25,629 nt of DNA from an uncultured Bacteroidales bacterium (lineage in GTDB: Bacteria; Bacteroidota; Bacteroidia; Bacteroidales; Muribaculaceae), in the NCBI GenBank assembly GCA_900539915.1, contig UQDU01000029.1:1-25629 (forward strand), written 5' to 3'. The notes beneath the pieces were generated by a model. The model did no database searches and was not told where the DNA came from. It saw only the letters and a program-made list of their open reading frames with translations. This document shows, piece by piece, positions 1-8,000 of this stretch. A program made the position numbers and the translations under genes. Every line of letters starts with the position of its first letter. Position 1 is the stretch's first letter.

Positions 1-17
1 AATCAAAAGATACACCA

Positions 18-53
18 CTCAGGATTTAATTTTTGTTATTAAACACCCTCTTA
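18..53 (+). repeat. Left copy of a 36-bp inverted repeat, probable insertion-sequence end
   Basis: This 36-bp stretch matches the reverse complement of 25577-25612 at 34 of 36 positions. Its core TTATTAAACACCCTCT also occurs at 5072-5087. Outside the repeat (1-17) the two window ends agree at only about half the positions, as expected of imperfect terminal inverted repeats that decay inward. The likely reading is that the left and right ends of one insertion-sequence family flank the window, which would also explain why the sequence stops here. No transposase is visible, so the IS assignment is inference. Confidence 0.6.
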
Positions 54-67
54 TAGCAGATGCTCAT

Positions 68-1039
68 TCAATCTTCTACGGGGAGGGAGAGGTCGGAGAG
101 TTTGACCAGTTTATTGATGATGGCGAATATGGTCAGGCCGGCCGGAGAGTGGATGGAGAGCTTGGACGAGATGTTGCGGCGGTGGGTAGTGACGGTATGG
201 ATGGATATATTGAGCGCGGCTGCTATCTCCTTGTTGCTCATGCCCTGGGCTATGCAACCCACTATTTCCTTTTCACGGGCCGACAGCTGCTCCATGCGTC
301 CGTCGGCAGCAGCCTGGTCTTCGTCATCCACAGGGTCGTTGGCGGCATCACGGGTCGCCACCTTATGCTCAAGAGCCTTGACAGCCGGGACAAACAGCCG
401 GTCCTCCACCGAGCAGTGGGAGTCCAGATCATCCTCGCATGAGATTATATCATAGAGCACCGAGTTGAGCAGGTCGCTATCCTTGCCAGGGTAATAACGG
501 ATTATGATGTCCTTGAGCTCCTTGAGACGCGCATCTATATGGTCGTGGTGCGAGGCGAAGCGAGTTATGTTATAGCGGTCTGACAGCTGGCCCGAGAGAA
601 GGCCGTCGACATACACGAACACGTTTTTGTTTTCAAACTCCATATGGTTACGCACCTCGGCATAATACTCGTCAAAAAACTTGATTATGAGCATGCTGAT
701 TTCACCGGAGTCGGTGTAATTGATGGCCTCGATAAGTTTTCGGCGTATGTTGGGGAGTATGAAATCAAGGAAATATGAATGCGCCCGACGCAGATAACCC
801 ATCATGGCAGCCGGGTCAATATCCCCTACCTCCACACTGTGATGGCTTATGAAATTGGCCACCGCCAGAAACGTGGGGCAGTCTACGCCATTATTCTGAC
901 AGACATCCTCGACCCTCGCATCTCCGAATCCAAGCGGTATGCCGAAGCGGCTTATGACCATAAGCAGTTTCGGATTGTCGGCTATGAGGTCTCTTAATCT
1001 GTCGGAGTGGCAGTAGTTGGATGAATCTAAGTGCGGCAT
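68..1039 (-). CDS. RIC/hemerythrin-like di-iron domain fused to LuxR-type HTH regulator
   Basis: A 323-residue predicted cytoplasmic transcription regulator. Residues 11-66 resemble the short N-terminal domain of RIC/ScdA/YtfE proteins but lack its usual Cys-Cys pair. Residues 80-225 look like a hemerythrin-type four-helix bundle, with candidate metal ligands H87, H132, E136, one of H164/H165/H167, H208 and E212. The His that YtfE has between the first two ligand helices is not evident; Y108 lies in that region. Residues 248-313 are a LuxR/GerE helix-turn-helix (SAREKEIVGCIAQGMSNKEI, then a TVTTHRRNI recognition helix). The inferred role is gene regulation in response to O2, NO or iron state. 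It lies 40 bp downstream of folB and may be co-transcribed. Both domain types are clear; the sensed signal is unknown. Confidence 0.82.
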   Translation of the reverse strand: MPHLDSSNYCHSDRLRDLIADNPKLLMVISRFGIPLGFGDARVEDVCQNNGVDCPTFLAVANFISHHSVEVGDIDPAAMMGYLRRAHSYFLDFILPNIRRKLIEAINYTDSGEISMLIIKFFDEYYAEVRNHMEFENKNVFVYVDGLLSGQLSDRYNITRFASHHDHIDARLKELKDIIIRYYPGKDSDLLNSVLYDIISCEDDLDSHCSVEDRLFVPAVKALEHKVATRDAANDPVDDEDQAAADGRMEQLSAREKEIVGCIAQGMSNKEIAAALNISIHTVTTHRRNISSKLSIHSPAGLTIFAIINKLVKLSDLSLPVED

Positions 1040-1079
1040 ATTCTATAGATTAACAAAAAGGTAGGTATCATATGCAGCG

Positions 1080-1442
1080 TCACGGCCAGCGCAGCGTCAC
1101 TGATGCGGACTCCATGCGCGACGAGGGTATCGGAGGCGTCAGTTTTTCAATGGTCACGAAGCCTCCGACTATGCAGGGGAATCTCTCCACTATAGCCCGG
1201 CGCATGTTGTCGGCCACAGTCTCCAGCAGGTCACACGGTGTCAGCATGACATGCCTGACAATATCGGAAAGGTCGGCATAGCTGACCGACGAGTCGAGCG
1301 AATCAGACCTGAGAGCCTCCTCTCCAGCCCTTATATCCACACTTACCGACACATCGAAGTCATTACCGACAATGCGCTCCTGCGGAAGCAGCCCATGATG
1401 AGCGGTAAGCCGCATGCGGTTTATAGAGACGGTCAATAACAT
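1080..1442 (-). CDS. folB: Dihydroneopterin aldolase
   Basis: At 120 residues it has normal family length. The enzyme converts 7,8-dihydroneopterin to 6-hydroxymethyl-dihydropterin and glycolaldehyde in folate synthesis, in the cytoplasm, usually as an octamer. Family landmarks are present in order: HHGLLPQER with E22, SYADL with Y55, LLETVA with E74, and IEKLTPP with the catalytic-type lysine K100. These fall at almost the same positions as in the Staphylococcus aureus enzyme. No other folate gene is nearby. The terminator of the upstream OmpA gene ends only about 20 bp before its start, so a promoter must be very close or lie within that terminator; no good TAnnTTTG box was found. Confidence 0.93.
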   Translation of the reverse strand: MLLTVSINRMRLTAHHGLLPQERIVGNDFDVSVSVDIRAGEEALRSDSLDSSVSYADLSDIVRHVMLTPCDLLETVADNMRRAIVERFPCIVGGFVTIEKLTPPIPSSRMESASVTLRWP

Positions 1443-1460
1443 AAGTCACGCACTATTGGC

Positions 1461-1514
1461 AAAAAAATAAAGAAGCGCGCCGGGAGGACGGATAATCCAC
1501 GCCGGACGCGCCTC
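1461..1514 (-). terminator. Rho-independent terminator of the OmpA-family gene
   Basis: On the minus strand a GC-rich hairpin (arms about 1503-1514 and 1472-1484, sharing CGCG and CCGG blocks with one or two mismatches) is followed by a T-rich tract at 1461-1471. It lies about 30 bp past the stop of the OmpA-like gene and separates it from folB. Confidence 0.75.
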
Positions 1515-1544
1515 TATGGTATGCTATGAGAATTTCAGGTTATC

Positions 1545-2795
1545 TTACTTGATCTCGTCGATTGTGACAGCACGGTCAAGTGATACGCACTTCTCACCGA
1601 GGTCACACAGGTTGCCGGCATTGATAGTAACATCAAGCTGGGCGGCATCTACGCCATAGCCGAGGAGGGCAGCCTTGACACCGTTGGCACGAGCGTGACG
1701 CAGACGGGTGTTGATGGCATCGTTACCGGTGTAGTTATCAGCCCAACCGGTGACAACGTAGCGCTGACGGGGGTTGCTACGCATAACTTCAGCCACAGCC
1801 GAGAGGACAGCCTTGTCCTGAGCGGTGAGCTTGCTGACATTGATAGGATAGTAGACGGTAGCGAGATGTTCGTCAGCCTCAGCAACGACAGGAGCAGGAG
1901 CGGGACGGTCAAGGCAAGCACGGAGCTGAGTCTCAAGCTCGGCAATCTTCGCATTTGCATCGTCAAGTGCTGCAATATACTGTGAGCAGTCTTCGGCGGG
2001 AGGACATACGGGAACCATCGGGCCGTTCCAGTCACGCTTCTTGAACTTGTAGGTCACACCGAGGTAAGCCTGGAGGTCACCGGTAGTACGGTTGACGGGC
2101 TTTGAACCTGCGTTATATTTGTAATAGCCGTCATGTGCGTCAAAGAAGCTGTAACGGATGTCAAGAGAAAGGTCAACCTGCTTGCTGAGACGGAAAGTGT
2201 TGATGATACCGCCGTGGATGGTAAGCACGTTGTCGTGAGCGTTAGCCCAGCCATCCTTATCCCATTTGTTGCCGTTTTCCTTGAACTTGTGGTAGAGAGT
2301 CCAGTAACCGCCACCACCGGCATAAGCGATGACATTCCATAAACGGTCAGGCTTGTAACCGCCGATCCAGTTGGTCATGTTGAACATCACATCGGCAACC
2401 GGGCCAATCTGATTGAACTGTGTAGAATAGTAACCATTGTGCATGGTGCCGGTAGGATCATAGTATTCTACCTGGTCGGCATTGAGACCGAGAGATTTGG
2501 TCATCAGGAAGTTTACGCCGAAACGGACTCCGATGACAGGTGTGAACCATTTGCCACCCCAAAGGCTGAATGCAGGAGCACAGCCGTTCCAGAAGTTACG
2601 GTGGTTGTTAAAGCCGCCGAAAGTCTTGTTGATACCACCTTCAGCAGTGATAAACCAATTGTCTTTCATGCGATTAAGCATGATGCCCTGAGAAGCGTCC
2701 TCTACATAAGTCACTTCCTGTGCGGTTTCCTGGGCTATTACCGACTGACCGAGGCAGAGGGCTGCGACCGCACTTAAGAAAGCTAATTTTTTCAT
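1545..2795 (-). CDS. OmpA-family outer membrane protein
   Basis: A 416-residue envelope protein. A signal peptide covers residues 1-21, with likely cleavage after VIA. Residues 35-255 are rich in alternating aromatic strands, as in an eight-stranded beta-barrel. A short Cys-containing segment (PVCPPAEDC) and a coiled-coil linker (AKIAELETQL, then a Pro/Ala stretch) follow. Residues 310-416 form an OmpA-type peptidoglycan-binding domain, including TGWADNYTGNDAINTRLRHA with the Asp and Arg that usually contact diaminopimelate. The role is tethering the outer membrane to the cell wall and possibly forming a pore. A canonical promoter, an A/T-rich leader of about 60 nt and a strong terminator suggest a highly expressed single-gene unit. 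Homologues are abundant surface proteins in Bacteroidales. Confidence 0.9.
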   Translation of the reverse strand: MKKLAFLSAVAALCLGQSVIAQETAQEVTYVEDASQGIMLNRMKDNWFITAEGGINKTFGGFNNHRNFWNGCAPAFSLWGGKWFTPVIGVRFGVNFLMTKSLGLNADQVEYYDPTGTMHNGYYSTQFNQIGPVADVMFNMTNWIGGYKPDRLWNVIAYAGGGGYWTLYHKFKENGNKWDKDGWANAHDNVLTIHGGIINTFRLSKQVDLSLDIRYSFFDAHDGYYKYNAGSKPVNRTTGDLQAYLGVTYKFKKRDWNGPMVPVCPPAEDCSQYIAALDDANAKIAELETQLRACLDRPAPAPVVAEADEHLATVYYPINVSKLTAQDKAVLSAVAEVMRSNPRQRYVVTGWADNYTGNDAINTRLRHARANGVKAALLGYGVDAAQLDVTINAGNLCDLGEKCVSLDRAVTIDEIK

Positions 2796-2862
2796 AAAAA
2801 TATTAATGGAAACGTTGAATCATTCGCTCATCTATGCGGAATATATCAAATATACCCGCTCG

Positions 2863-2893
2863 CAAAGTTAAGGAATTGTTCAATTGCAACAAA
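2863..2893 (-). promoter_or_regulatory. Bacteroidetes-type promoter of the OmpA-family gene
   Basis: On the minus strand TTTG (2890-2893) is separated by exactly 19 bp from TAACTTTG (2863-2870), matching the sigma-ABfr consensus. The predicted transcription start is near 2859, giving a leader of about 60 nt. Confidence 0.8.
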
Positions 2894-2929
2894 ACAATGT
2901 AAAAAAATGTTGTACAGACTCTTGGTTTT

Positions 2930-4963
2930 TCACGCCTTTGTCAAAAATTCCTTAACCTTCACCACTATATTGTCAGCCGTGAATCCGAATTTTTCGTCAA
3001 GTACCTTATATGGAGCAGAAGCACCGAAACGCTCCAGACCATATACCATGCCGTGCGACCCCACAAGCGGACGCAATGTCGAGGGCAGACCGGCAGTCAG
3101 ACCGAACACAGGCACATCGGCAGGTATCACCTGACGGCGATATGCCTCATCCTGCTCCATGAACAGGCCGACAGAGGGCACCGACACGACACGGGCAGGG
3201 ACTTCGGCGGCTTCAAGAAGCACAGCCACGTCACACAACAGTGACACCTCGGAGCCATTGCCCACAAGCGTCACGGCCGGAGCCTCGGAACCCATGACCA
3301 CATAGCCGCCACGGCGCATGCCCAGGGCATCTTTAAACCTGTTGCCGTCGGCCGAAGGCAGATCGGGCACATCCTGACGGGAGAGAATCAATGCCGTAGG
3401 TGTCTGTGCATTTTCCATGGCCATCTCCCATGCCACGGTGGTCTCGGCACTGTCAGCCGGACGCAGCACGAGCAGCGAGGGACGACCCGAGAGGTTGTGG
3501 AGCTCTTCGAGGAGGCGGAGCTGATGTTCGTGCTCCACCGGCTCGTGAGTAGGTCCGTCCTCACCGACGCGGAAGGCATCGTGGGTGAATATGTATTTGA
3601 CAGGAAGCTCCATCAGGGCAGCCATACGTATGGCCGGCTTCATGTAATCGGAGAATACGAAGAACGTGCCGCATGCAGCGAACATGCCGCCATGGAGCAG
3701 CAGACCGTTCATTACGGCAGCCATGGTGAGCTCGGCCACGCCGGCATGCAGGAAGCGGCCTGAAAAATCGCCGGGAGTGATGGCACCTGTCACTTTCAGG
3801 AAAGCCTCGGTCTTGTCGCTGTTGGCAAGGTCAGCCGACGATACGACCATATTACCCACCTTCTCGCCAAGCACCTTCAGCACATCGGCCGAAGCTGTAC
3901 GTGTGGCCACGTTAGCCTTATGGGGTATGGCAGCATAATCTATGTCGGGCAGACGCAGGTCAATGTATCCCTGCAAGGTCTCAGCCTGCTCGGGATTAGC
4001 CTGTTTCCACGCCTCGATGGCCTCACGGCGAGCCTTCACGACAGACCGCTGACGCTCTGCACTCTCTTTATATAAAGCTATGGAGTCCTCTCTGATGGCC
4101 CACGCATCGGCAGGATCACCGCCGAGGTTACGCACAGTAGCCTCATAGTCGGCACCGCTCTTGCTGATGGGCTGTCCGTGGGTAGAGGTGCGGCCTTCCC
4201 AGCTCTCGCCGGCAGCATTGACGCATCCTTTGCCCATTACGGTATGTCCGATTATCAGAGTGGGCTTCTCGGTCTCGGCGATAGCGGCAGTCAGAGCACC
4301 GGCTATAGCCTCGGGATTGTTGCCGTCAATCACCAGCACGTTCCATCCCCAGGCACGGTACTTGGCCTCATAGTCCTCGCGCGTGATTTCATCGACCATG
4401 GTCGACAGCTGCACATCGTTACAGTCATAGAACATGATCAGGTTATGCAGCTTGAGGAAGCCGGCCAGACGGCCCGCGCCCTGAGCTATCTCTTCCTGGA
4501 TGCCGCCGTCAGATATGAAGGCATAGGTCTTGTGGGCGAATTGCTCGCCGAAACGCTGCACAAACATGCGCTCGGCAATCGCAGCACCGACAGCCATGGC
4601 ATGGCCCTGGCCGAGGGGTCCTGATGTATTTTCCACACCGCGCGCCTGGTCCACTTCGGGATGACCGGGAGTCACGCTGCCCCACTGGCGAAATTCTTTA
4701 AGCTCGTCAACTGTGTACTTGCCGGTCAGAGCAAGCACGCTGTAGAGCATCGGCGACATATGTCCGGGGTCAAGGAAAAATCTGTCACGCCAGAACCAGG
4801 TGGGATCATCGGGATCAGTCACGATAAATTTCGAATAGAGCACATTGACGAAATCGGCTCCACCCATAGCACCGCCCGGATGCCCTGATTTGGCCTTCTC
4901 CACCATTGTCGCGGCGAGAACGCGGATGTTGTCAGCAGCATTGTTGAGTTGCTTGATATCCAT
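2930..4963 (-). CDS. tkt: Transketolase
   Basis: A 677-residue thiamine-diphosphate enzyme that moves two-carbon units between sugar phosphates in the pentose phosphate pathway. The start at 4963 (MDIKQLNNAADNIRV) was chosen because the family alignment begins there; the frame is open to an ATG at 5011 whose extra 16 residues look unrelated. Landmarks: H28 in SGHPG, H68 in PGHMS, GPLGQG at 115-120, a thiamine motif SDGG at 151-154 with N182, H262, and the cofactor-activating glutamate E411 in the pyrimidine domain. FTHDAFRVGEDGPTHEPVEH forms part of the active site. The first Gly of the usual GDG motif is replaced by Ser, with the Asp retained. Length is normal. It has its own promoter; no clear terminator separates it from the OmpA gene downstream. 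Confidence 0.95.
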   Translation of the reverse strand: MDIKQLNNAADNIRVLAATMVEKAKSGHPGGAMGGADFVNVLYSKFIVTDPDDPTWFWRDRFFLDPGHMSPMLYSVLALTGKYTVDELKEFRQWGSVTPGHPEVDQARGVENTSGPLGQGHAMAVGAAIAERMFVQRFGEQFAHKTYAFISDGGIQEEIAQGAGRLAGFLKLHNLIMFYDCNDVQLSTMVDEITREDYEAKYRAWGWNVLVIDGNNPEAIAGALTAAIAETEKPTLIIGHTVMGKGCVNAAGESWEGRTSTHGQPISKSGADYEATVRNLGGDPADAWAIREDSIALYKESAERQRSVVKARREAIEAWKQANPEQAETLQGYIDLRLPDIDYAAIPHKANVATRTASADVLKVLGEKVGNMVVSSADLANSDKTEAFLKVTGAITPGDFSGRFLHAGVAELTMAAVMNGLLLHGGMFAACGTFFVFSDYMKPAIRMAALMELPVKYIFTHDAFRVGEDGPTHEPVEHEHQLRLLEELHNLSGRPSLLVLRPADSAETTVAWEMAMENAQTPTALILSRQDVPDLPSADGNRFKDALGMRRGGYVVMGSEAPAVTLVGNGSEVSLLCDVAVLLEAAEVPARVVSVPSVGLFMEQDEAYRRQVIPADVPVFGLTAGLPSTLRPLVGSHGMVYGLERFGASAPYKVLDEKFGFTADNIVVKVKEFLTKA

Positions 4964-5020
4964 TGAGCAGGTATTGATTATATTATGAATATTGAGTGAA
5001 TTTGTCAGCAATTAACCACG

Positions 5021-5051
5021 CAAATTTAATAAATTTTGAGCCATCTGCAAA
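5021..5051 (-). promoter_or_regulatory. Bacteroidetes-type promoter of tkt
   Basis: On the minus strand TTTG (5048-5051), a 19-bp spacer and TAAATTTG (5021-5028) match the consensus exactly. The predicted transcript starts near 5017, just upstream of the ATG at 5011 and about 53 nt before the chosen start at 4963. Confidence 0.78.
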
Positions 5052-5071
5052 AATATACTTCCACATGCAAA

Positions 5072-5089
5072 TTATTAAACACCCTCTTA
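5072..5089 (+). repeat. Fossil copy of the window-end repeat
   Basis: TTATTAAACACCCTCTTA is identical to 36-53 and differs at one base from the reverse complement of 25577-25594. Only this outermost 18 bp survives; sequence to its left does not match the longer 36-bp copies. It sits between the divergent tkt and nfo promoters. It may be the remnant of an excised or decayed insertion element. Confidence 0.6.
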
Positions 5090-5175
5090 GCTCCATTATG
5101 TTAAATTTAGCTAATTTAATGGTTAAAATGTCTCAGTGGCCACATTGCGATTCCGCAAATTCAAGCATAAAATGG

Positions 5176-5183
5176 TACTTTTG
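5176..5183 (+). promoter_or_regulatory. Probable -7 promoter element of nfo
   Basis: TACTTTTG fits TAnnTTTG and ends 4 bp before the nfo ATG at 5188. Transcription would start at or next to the start codon, so the mRNA may be leaderless. No good TTTG was found at the expected upstream distance. Confidence 0.5.
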
Positions 5184-5187
5184 TAAG

Positions 5188-6033
5188 ATGAAATTTATTG
5201 GAGCCCACGTATCCGCCTCAGAAGGTGTCAGCCGTGCACCCCTCAACGCCCACGCCATAGGAGCGCAGGCGTTCGCCCTGTTTACACGCAATCCGTCGCG
5301 CTGGAAATCCCCCTCCATCCCTGACGACGAAGCTGAGAAATTCAAGGAAAACTGCCACGAACTCGGCTACACGCCCGACAGGATACTGCCGCATGACAGC
5401 TACCTGATCAACCTCGGTGCCCCCGACAAGCAGAAGCTGCACATGTCGAGAGACGCTTTCCTCGACGAGATGCGCCGCTGCGAGCAGCTCGGACTGACGA
5501 TGCTCAACTTCCACCCCGGAAGCCATCTGAAGCAGATAGACCCCGACGACTGCCTGGACCTGATAGCCGATTCCATCAACCATATCCTTGACAAGACCAC
5601 GGGAGTGAAGGCGGTCATAGAAAACACTGCCGGCCAGGGCAGCAACCTCGGATACTCATTCGAGCAGCTTGCCCGTATCATTGACCGTGTGGAGGACAAA
5701 TCGCGTGTAGGCATCTGCATCGACACATGCCACGCCTATTCAGCCGGCTATGACCTCGCCACCGACGAGGGCTATGCCAAGACCTGGGATGACTTTGACC
5801 GCATCATAGGCCTGAAATATCTCTCGGGCATGCACATCAATGACTCCAAGAGACCTTTGGACTCCCGTATAGACCGCCACGAATCGCTGACCAAAGGCAC
5901 ATTAGGCACACGCTTTTTCGAGCTTCTGATGGCCGACCCGCGCCTTGACGGCATACCTATGATTCTCGAGACCCCCGACGAAATGCTGTGGGCTCAGGAG
6001 ATTCAGTGGCTTTACTCATTGACAATCAATTAA
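5188..6033 (+). CDS. nfo: Deoxyribonuclease IV (AP endonuclease)
   Basis: A 281-residue base-excision-repair enzyme that cuts DNA 5' of abasic sites and removes blocked 3' ends. All nine zinc ligands known from Escherichia coli Nfo are present at the same residue numbers: H69, H109, E145, D179, H182, H216, D229, H231 and E261. These hold the trinuclear zinc centre of the TIM barrel. The start at 5188 (MKFIGAHVSASEGV) gives the standard N-terminus; the frame is open back to 4996, but those 64 residues are unlike the family and run through the fossil repeat and the promoter. The MFS gene begins 40 bp after the stop with no terminator between, so the two may share a transcript. Confidence 0.97.
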   Translation: MKFIGAHVSASEGVSRAPLNAHAIGAQAFALFTRNPSRWKSPSIPDDEAEKFKENCHELGYTPDRILPHDSYLINLGAPDKQKLHMSRDAFLDEMRRCEQLGLTMLNFHPGSHLKQIDPDDCLDLIADSINHILDKTTGVKAVIENTAGQGSNLGYSFEQLARIIDRVEDKSRVGICIDTCHAYSAGYDLATDEGYAKTWDDFDRIIGLKYLSGMHINDSKRPLDSRIDRHESLTKGTLGTRFFELLMADPRLDGIPMILETPDEMLWAQEIQWLYSLTIN

Positions 6034-6073
6034 ATATCACACTAAATTCACCTTACCATCTCACATTAACCCT

Positions 6074-7909
6074 ATGAAAACGAAACCTGACTTAGGATTC
6101 TGGAAACTTTGGAATCTCAGCTTCGGATTCTTTGGCGTACAGATTGCCTATGCGCTCCAGAGCGCCAATGTGTCGCGTATTTTCGCCACATTAGGAGCTG
6201 ACCCCCACGATTTGAGCTATTTCTGGATTCTCCCCCCCCTGATGGGTCTGATCGTGCAGCCTATAGTCGGCACGGCTTCCGACAAGACATGGTGCCGCTT
6301 CGGCCGCCGTCTGCCCTACCTCATCTTCGGCGCACTCGTAGCCATCATCGTGATGTGCCTTCTGCCCAACGCCGGCAGCTTCGGACTGGCAGTGTCAAGC
6401 GCCATCATAGTCGGCCTTATCGCCCTGATGCTCCTTGACACATCAATCAACATGGCTATGCAGCCATTCAAGATGCTCGTCGGCGACATGGTCAACGAAA
6501 AGCAGAAAGGTCTCGCATATTCCATACAGAGCTTCCTGTGCAACGCCGGTTCCATCGTCGGCTACGTATTCCCCTTCCTGCTGACCTGGATCGGTTTCCA
6601 GAACACCGCAGCCGAGGGCGTCATACCGCAGACCGTAATTTTCTCATTCTACATCGGTGCTGCCATCCTGCTGATATGCGTGGTGTACTCACTGGCCAAA
6701 ATCAAGGAGTGGCCTCCGCAAACCTATGCTGAATACAACGGCGGCCCTGCCACCATCGAGGAGGAGAAGAAATCAAAGGACAACCTCTTCACCCTGCTCG
6801 TCAAGGCCCCCAGCACATTCTGGACAGTGGGCATCGTGCAGTTCTTCTGCTGGTTTGCCTTCCTGTTCATGTGGACCTACACCAACGGCACAATTGCCAC
6901 CACATGCTTCGATACTCCCTCAATCGAGAAAATCCACGGCATCAACGAATACGGCACAAACCGTGAACTCATCGCTTCACACAATGCCAAGTATATCCTT
7001 GACGCTGACTCTACCCTCATCATCAAGCAGGGCAAGGCTGTAGCCGCTGGTTTCATGGCCGACAGCGTATTCTATAACGCCGACATGATAGAGCTCGTGC
7101 GCCCCAACATGCCCACCGACACCCTGCTCATCAACGGCATGATTGCCACCATCAACGGCAGCCCGAAATACGAATTTGACCAGCCCATCGACCTCAAGGG
7201 CGGATTTCTCGTCATCAACCACAACCAGCACCTCGAAGGCGTAAAGGACATCAAGATTGTCAGCCACCTCAGCCGCATGGTAGGCCCGCAGGAGATACTG
7301 CTCTGCGACATCTACACCCACGACCCGCGCACCGGCGAACTTTATCTTGATGGTGTCAACAAAGTGCGTCTCCAGGATGCACAACAGGCCGAATACAACA
7401 GCTCGCTTGAGCTTAACACCGAGTCTGACCAGTACAATGCCGCCGGCAACTGGGTAGGTATCCTCTTTGCCGTACAGGCCGTAGGTTCAGTGCTCTGGGC
7501 CGTTTGTCTGCCCATGTTCCGCAGCCGCAAGTTCTCCTATGCGCTCAGTCTGCTGCTCGGTGCAGCCGGATTTATCACAGCCGGATTCTTCACCAACCAG
7601 TACATGCTCTTCATCTCGTTTGTACTCATAGGTTGCGCATGGTCGGCAATGCTTGCATGGCCTTTCACCATCCTGACCAACTCGCTCAAGGGTGGCAACA
7701 TCGGCGCATACCTCGGTCTGTTTAACTGCTCTATCTGCATACCGCAGATTGTGGCCGCTCTCCTCGGAGGTGTCATCCTCGCAGCCCTGAGCACTCCGGG
7801 CCAGATCGCTCCCCAGTACATGATGATGGTAGTGGCCGGCATAGCACTCGTAATCGGTGCCATCTGTGTCGTATTCATCAAGGAACACAACTCCAAGGAC
7901 GACAAGTAA
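6074..7909 (+). CDS. SLC45/GPH-type MFS sugar transporter with inserted periplasmic domain
   Basis: A 611-residue inner-membrane transporter, probably a sugar:cation symporter. The N-terminal half carries six membrane spans, the family motif SDKTWCRFGRRLPYL at 69-83 and an Asp-containing fourth helix (LLDTSINMAMQPF). Helix 7 ends near residue 272 and the next span (NWVGILFAVQAVGSVLWAVC) starts at 459. Relatives have a short loop here; this protein has roughly 180 residues (275-455), hydrophilic with many short beta-like runs and no membrane span, placed on the periplasmic side by topology. Conserved features resume afterwards (LTNSLKGGNIGAYLGLFN). Substrate is unknown; Bacteroidetes relatives are often linked to maltose or sucrose use, but no glycosidase gene is present here. 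Confidence 0.85.
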   Translation: MKTKPDLGFWKLWNLSFGFFGVQIAYALQSANVSRIFATLGADPHDLSYFWILPPLMGLIVQPIVGTASDKTWCRFGRRLPYLIFGALVAIIVMCLLPNAGSFGLAVSSAIIVGLIALMLLDTSINMAMQPFKMLVGDMVNEKQKGLAYSIQSFLCNAGSIVGYVFPFLLTWIGFQNTAAEGVIPQTVIFSFYIGAAILLICVVYSLAKIKEWPPQTYAEYNGGPATIEEEKKSKDNLFTLLVKAPSTFWTVGIVQFFCWFAFLFMWTYTNGTIATTCFDTPSIEKIHGINEYGTNRELIASHNAKYILDADSTLIIKQGKAVAAGFMADSVFYNADMIELVRPNMPTDTLLINGMIATINGSPKYEFDQPIDLKGGFLVINHNQHLEGVKDIKIVSHLSRMVGPQEILLCDIYTHDPRTGELYLDGVNKVRLQDAQQAEYNSSLELNTESDQYNAAGNWVGILFAVQAVGSVLWAVCLPMFRSRKFSYALSLLLGAAGFITAGFFTNQYMLFISFVLIGCAWSAMLAWPFTILTNSLKGGNIGAYLGLFNCSICIPQIVAALLGGVILAALSTPGQIAPQYMMMVVAGIALVIGAICVVFIKEHNSKDDK

Positions 7910-7933
7910 TCCACACCACAGACAAAAATAGCA

Positions 7934-7975
7934 GGCGAGCCTCCCAACCGGGTTTGGGAGGCTCGCCCTGTTTTT
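7934..7975 (+). terminator. Strong rho-independent terminator after the MFS gene
   Basis: A perfect 14-bp stem (GGCGAGCCTCCCAA at 7934-7947, its complement at 7954-7967) with a 6-nt loop is followed by TTTTT at 7971-7975. An A-run at 7924-7928 on the other side means it could also stop minus-strand transcripts from the DUF4924 gene. Confidence 0.92.
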
Positions 7976-8000
7976 CATTTGACAGGAGGGAGCTGCCGAC

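Noticed and set aside
4964..5011. Longer transketolase start at 5011
   Set aside because: The extra 16 residues do not look like transketolase, and the region fits a leader downstream of the promoter at 5021-5051.
4996..5187. N-terminal extension of endonuclease IV
   Set aside because: It runs through the fossil repeat and the -7 box. Zinc-ligand numbering matches E. coli Nfo exactly when starting at 5188.
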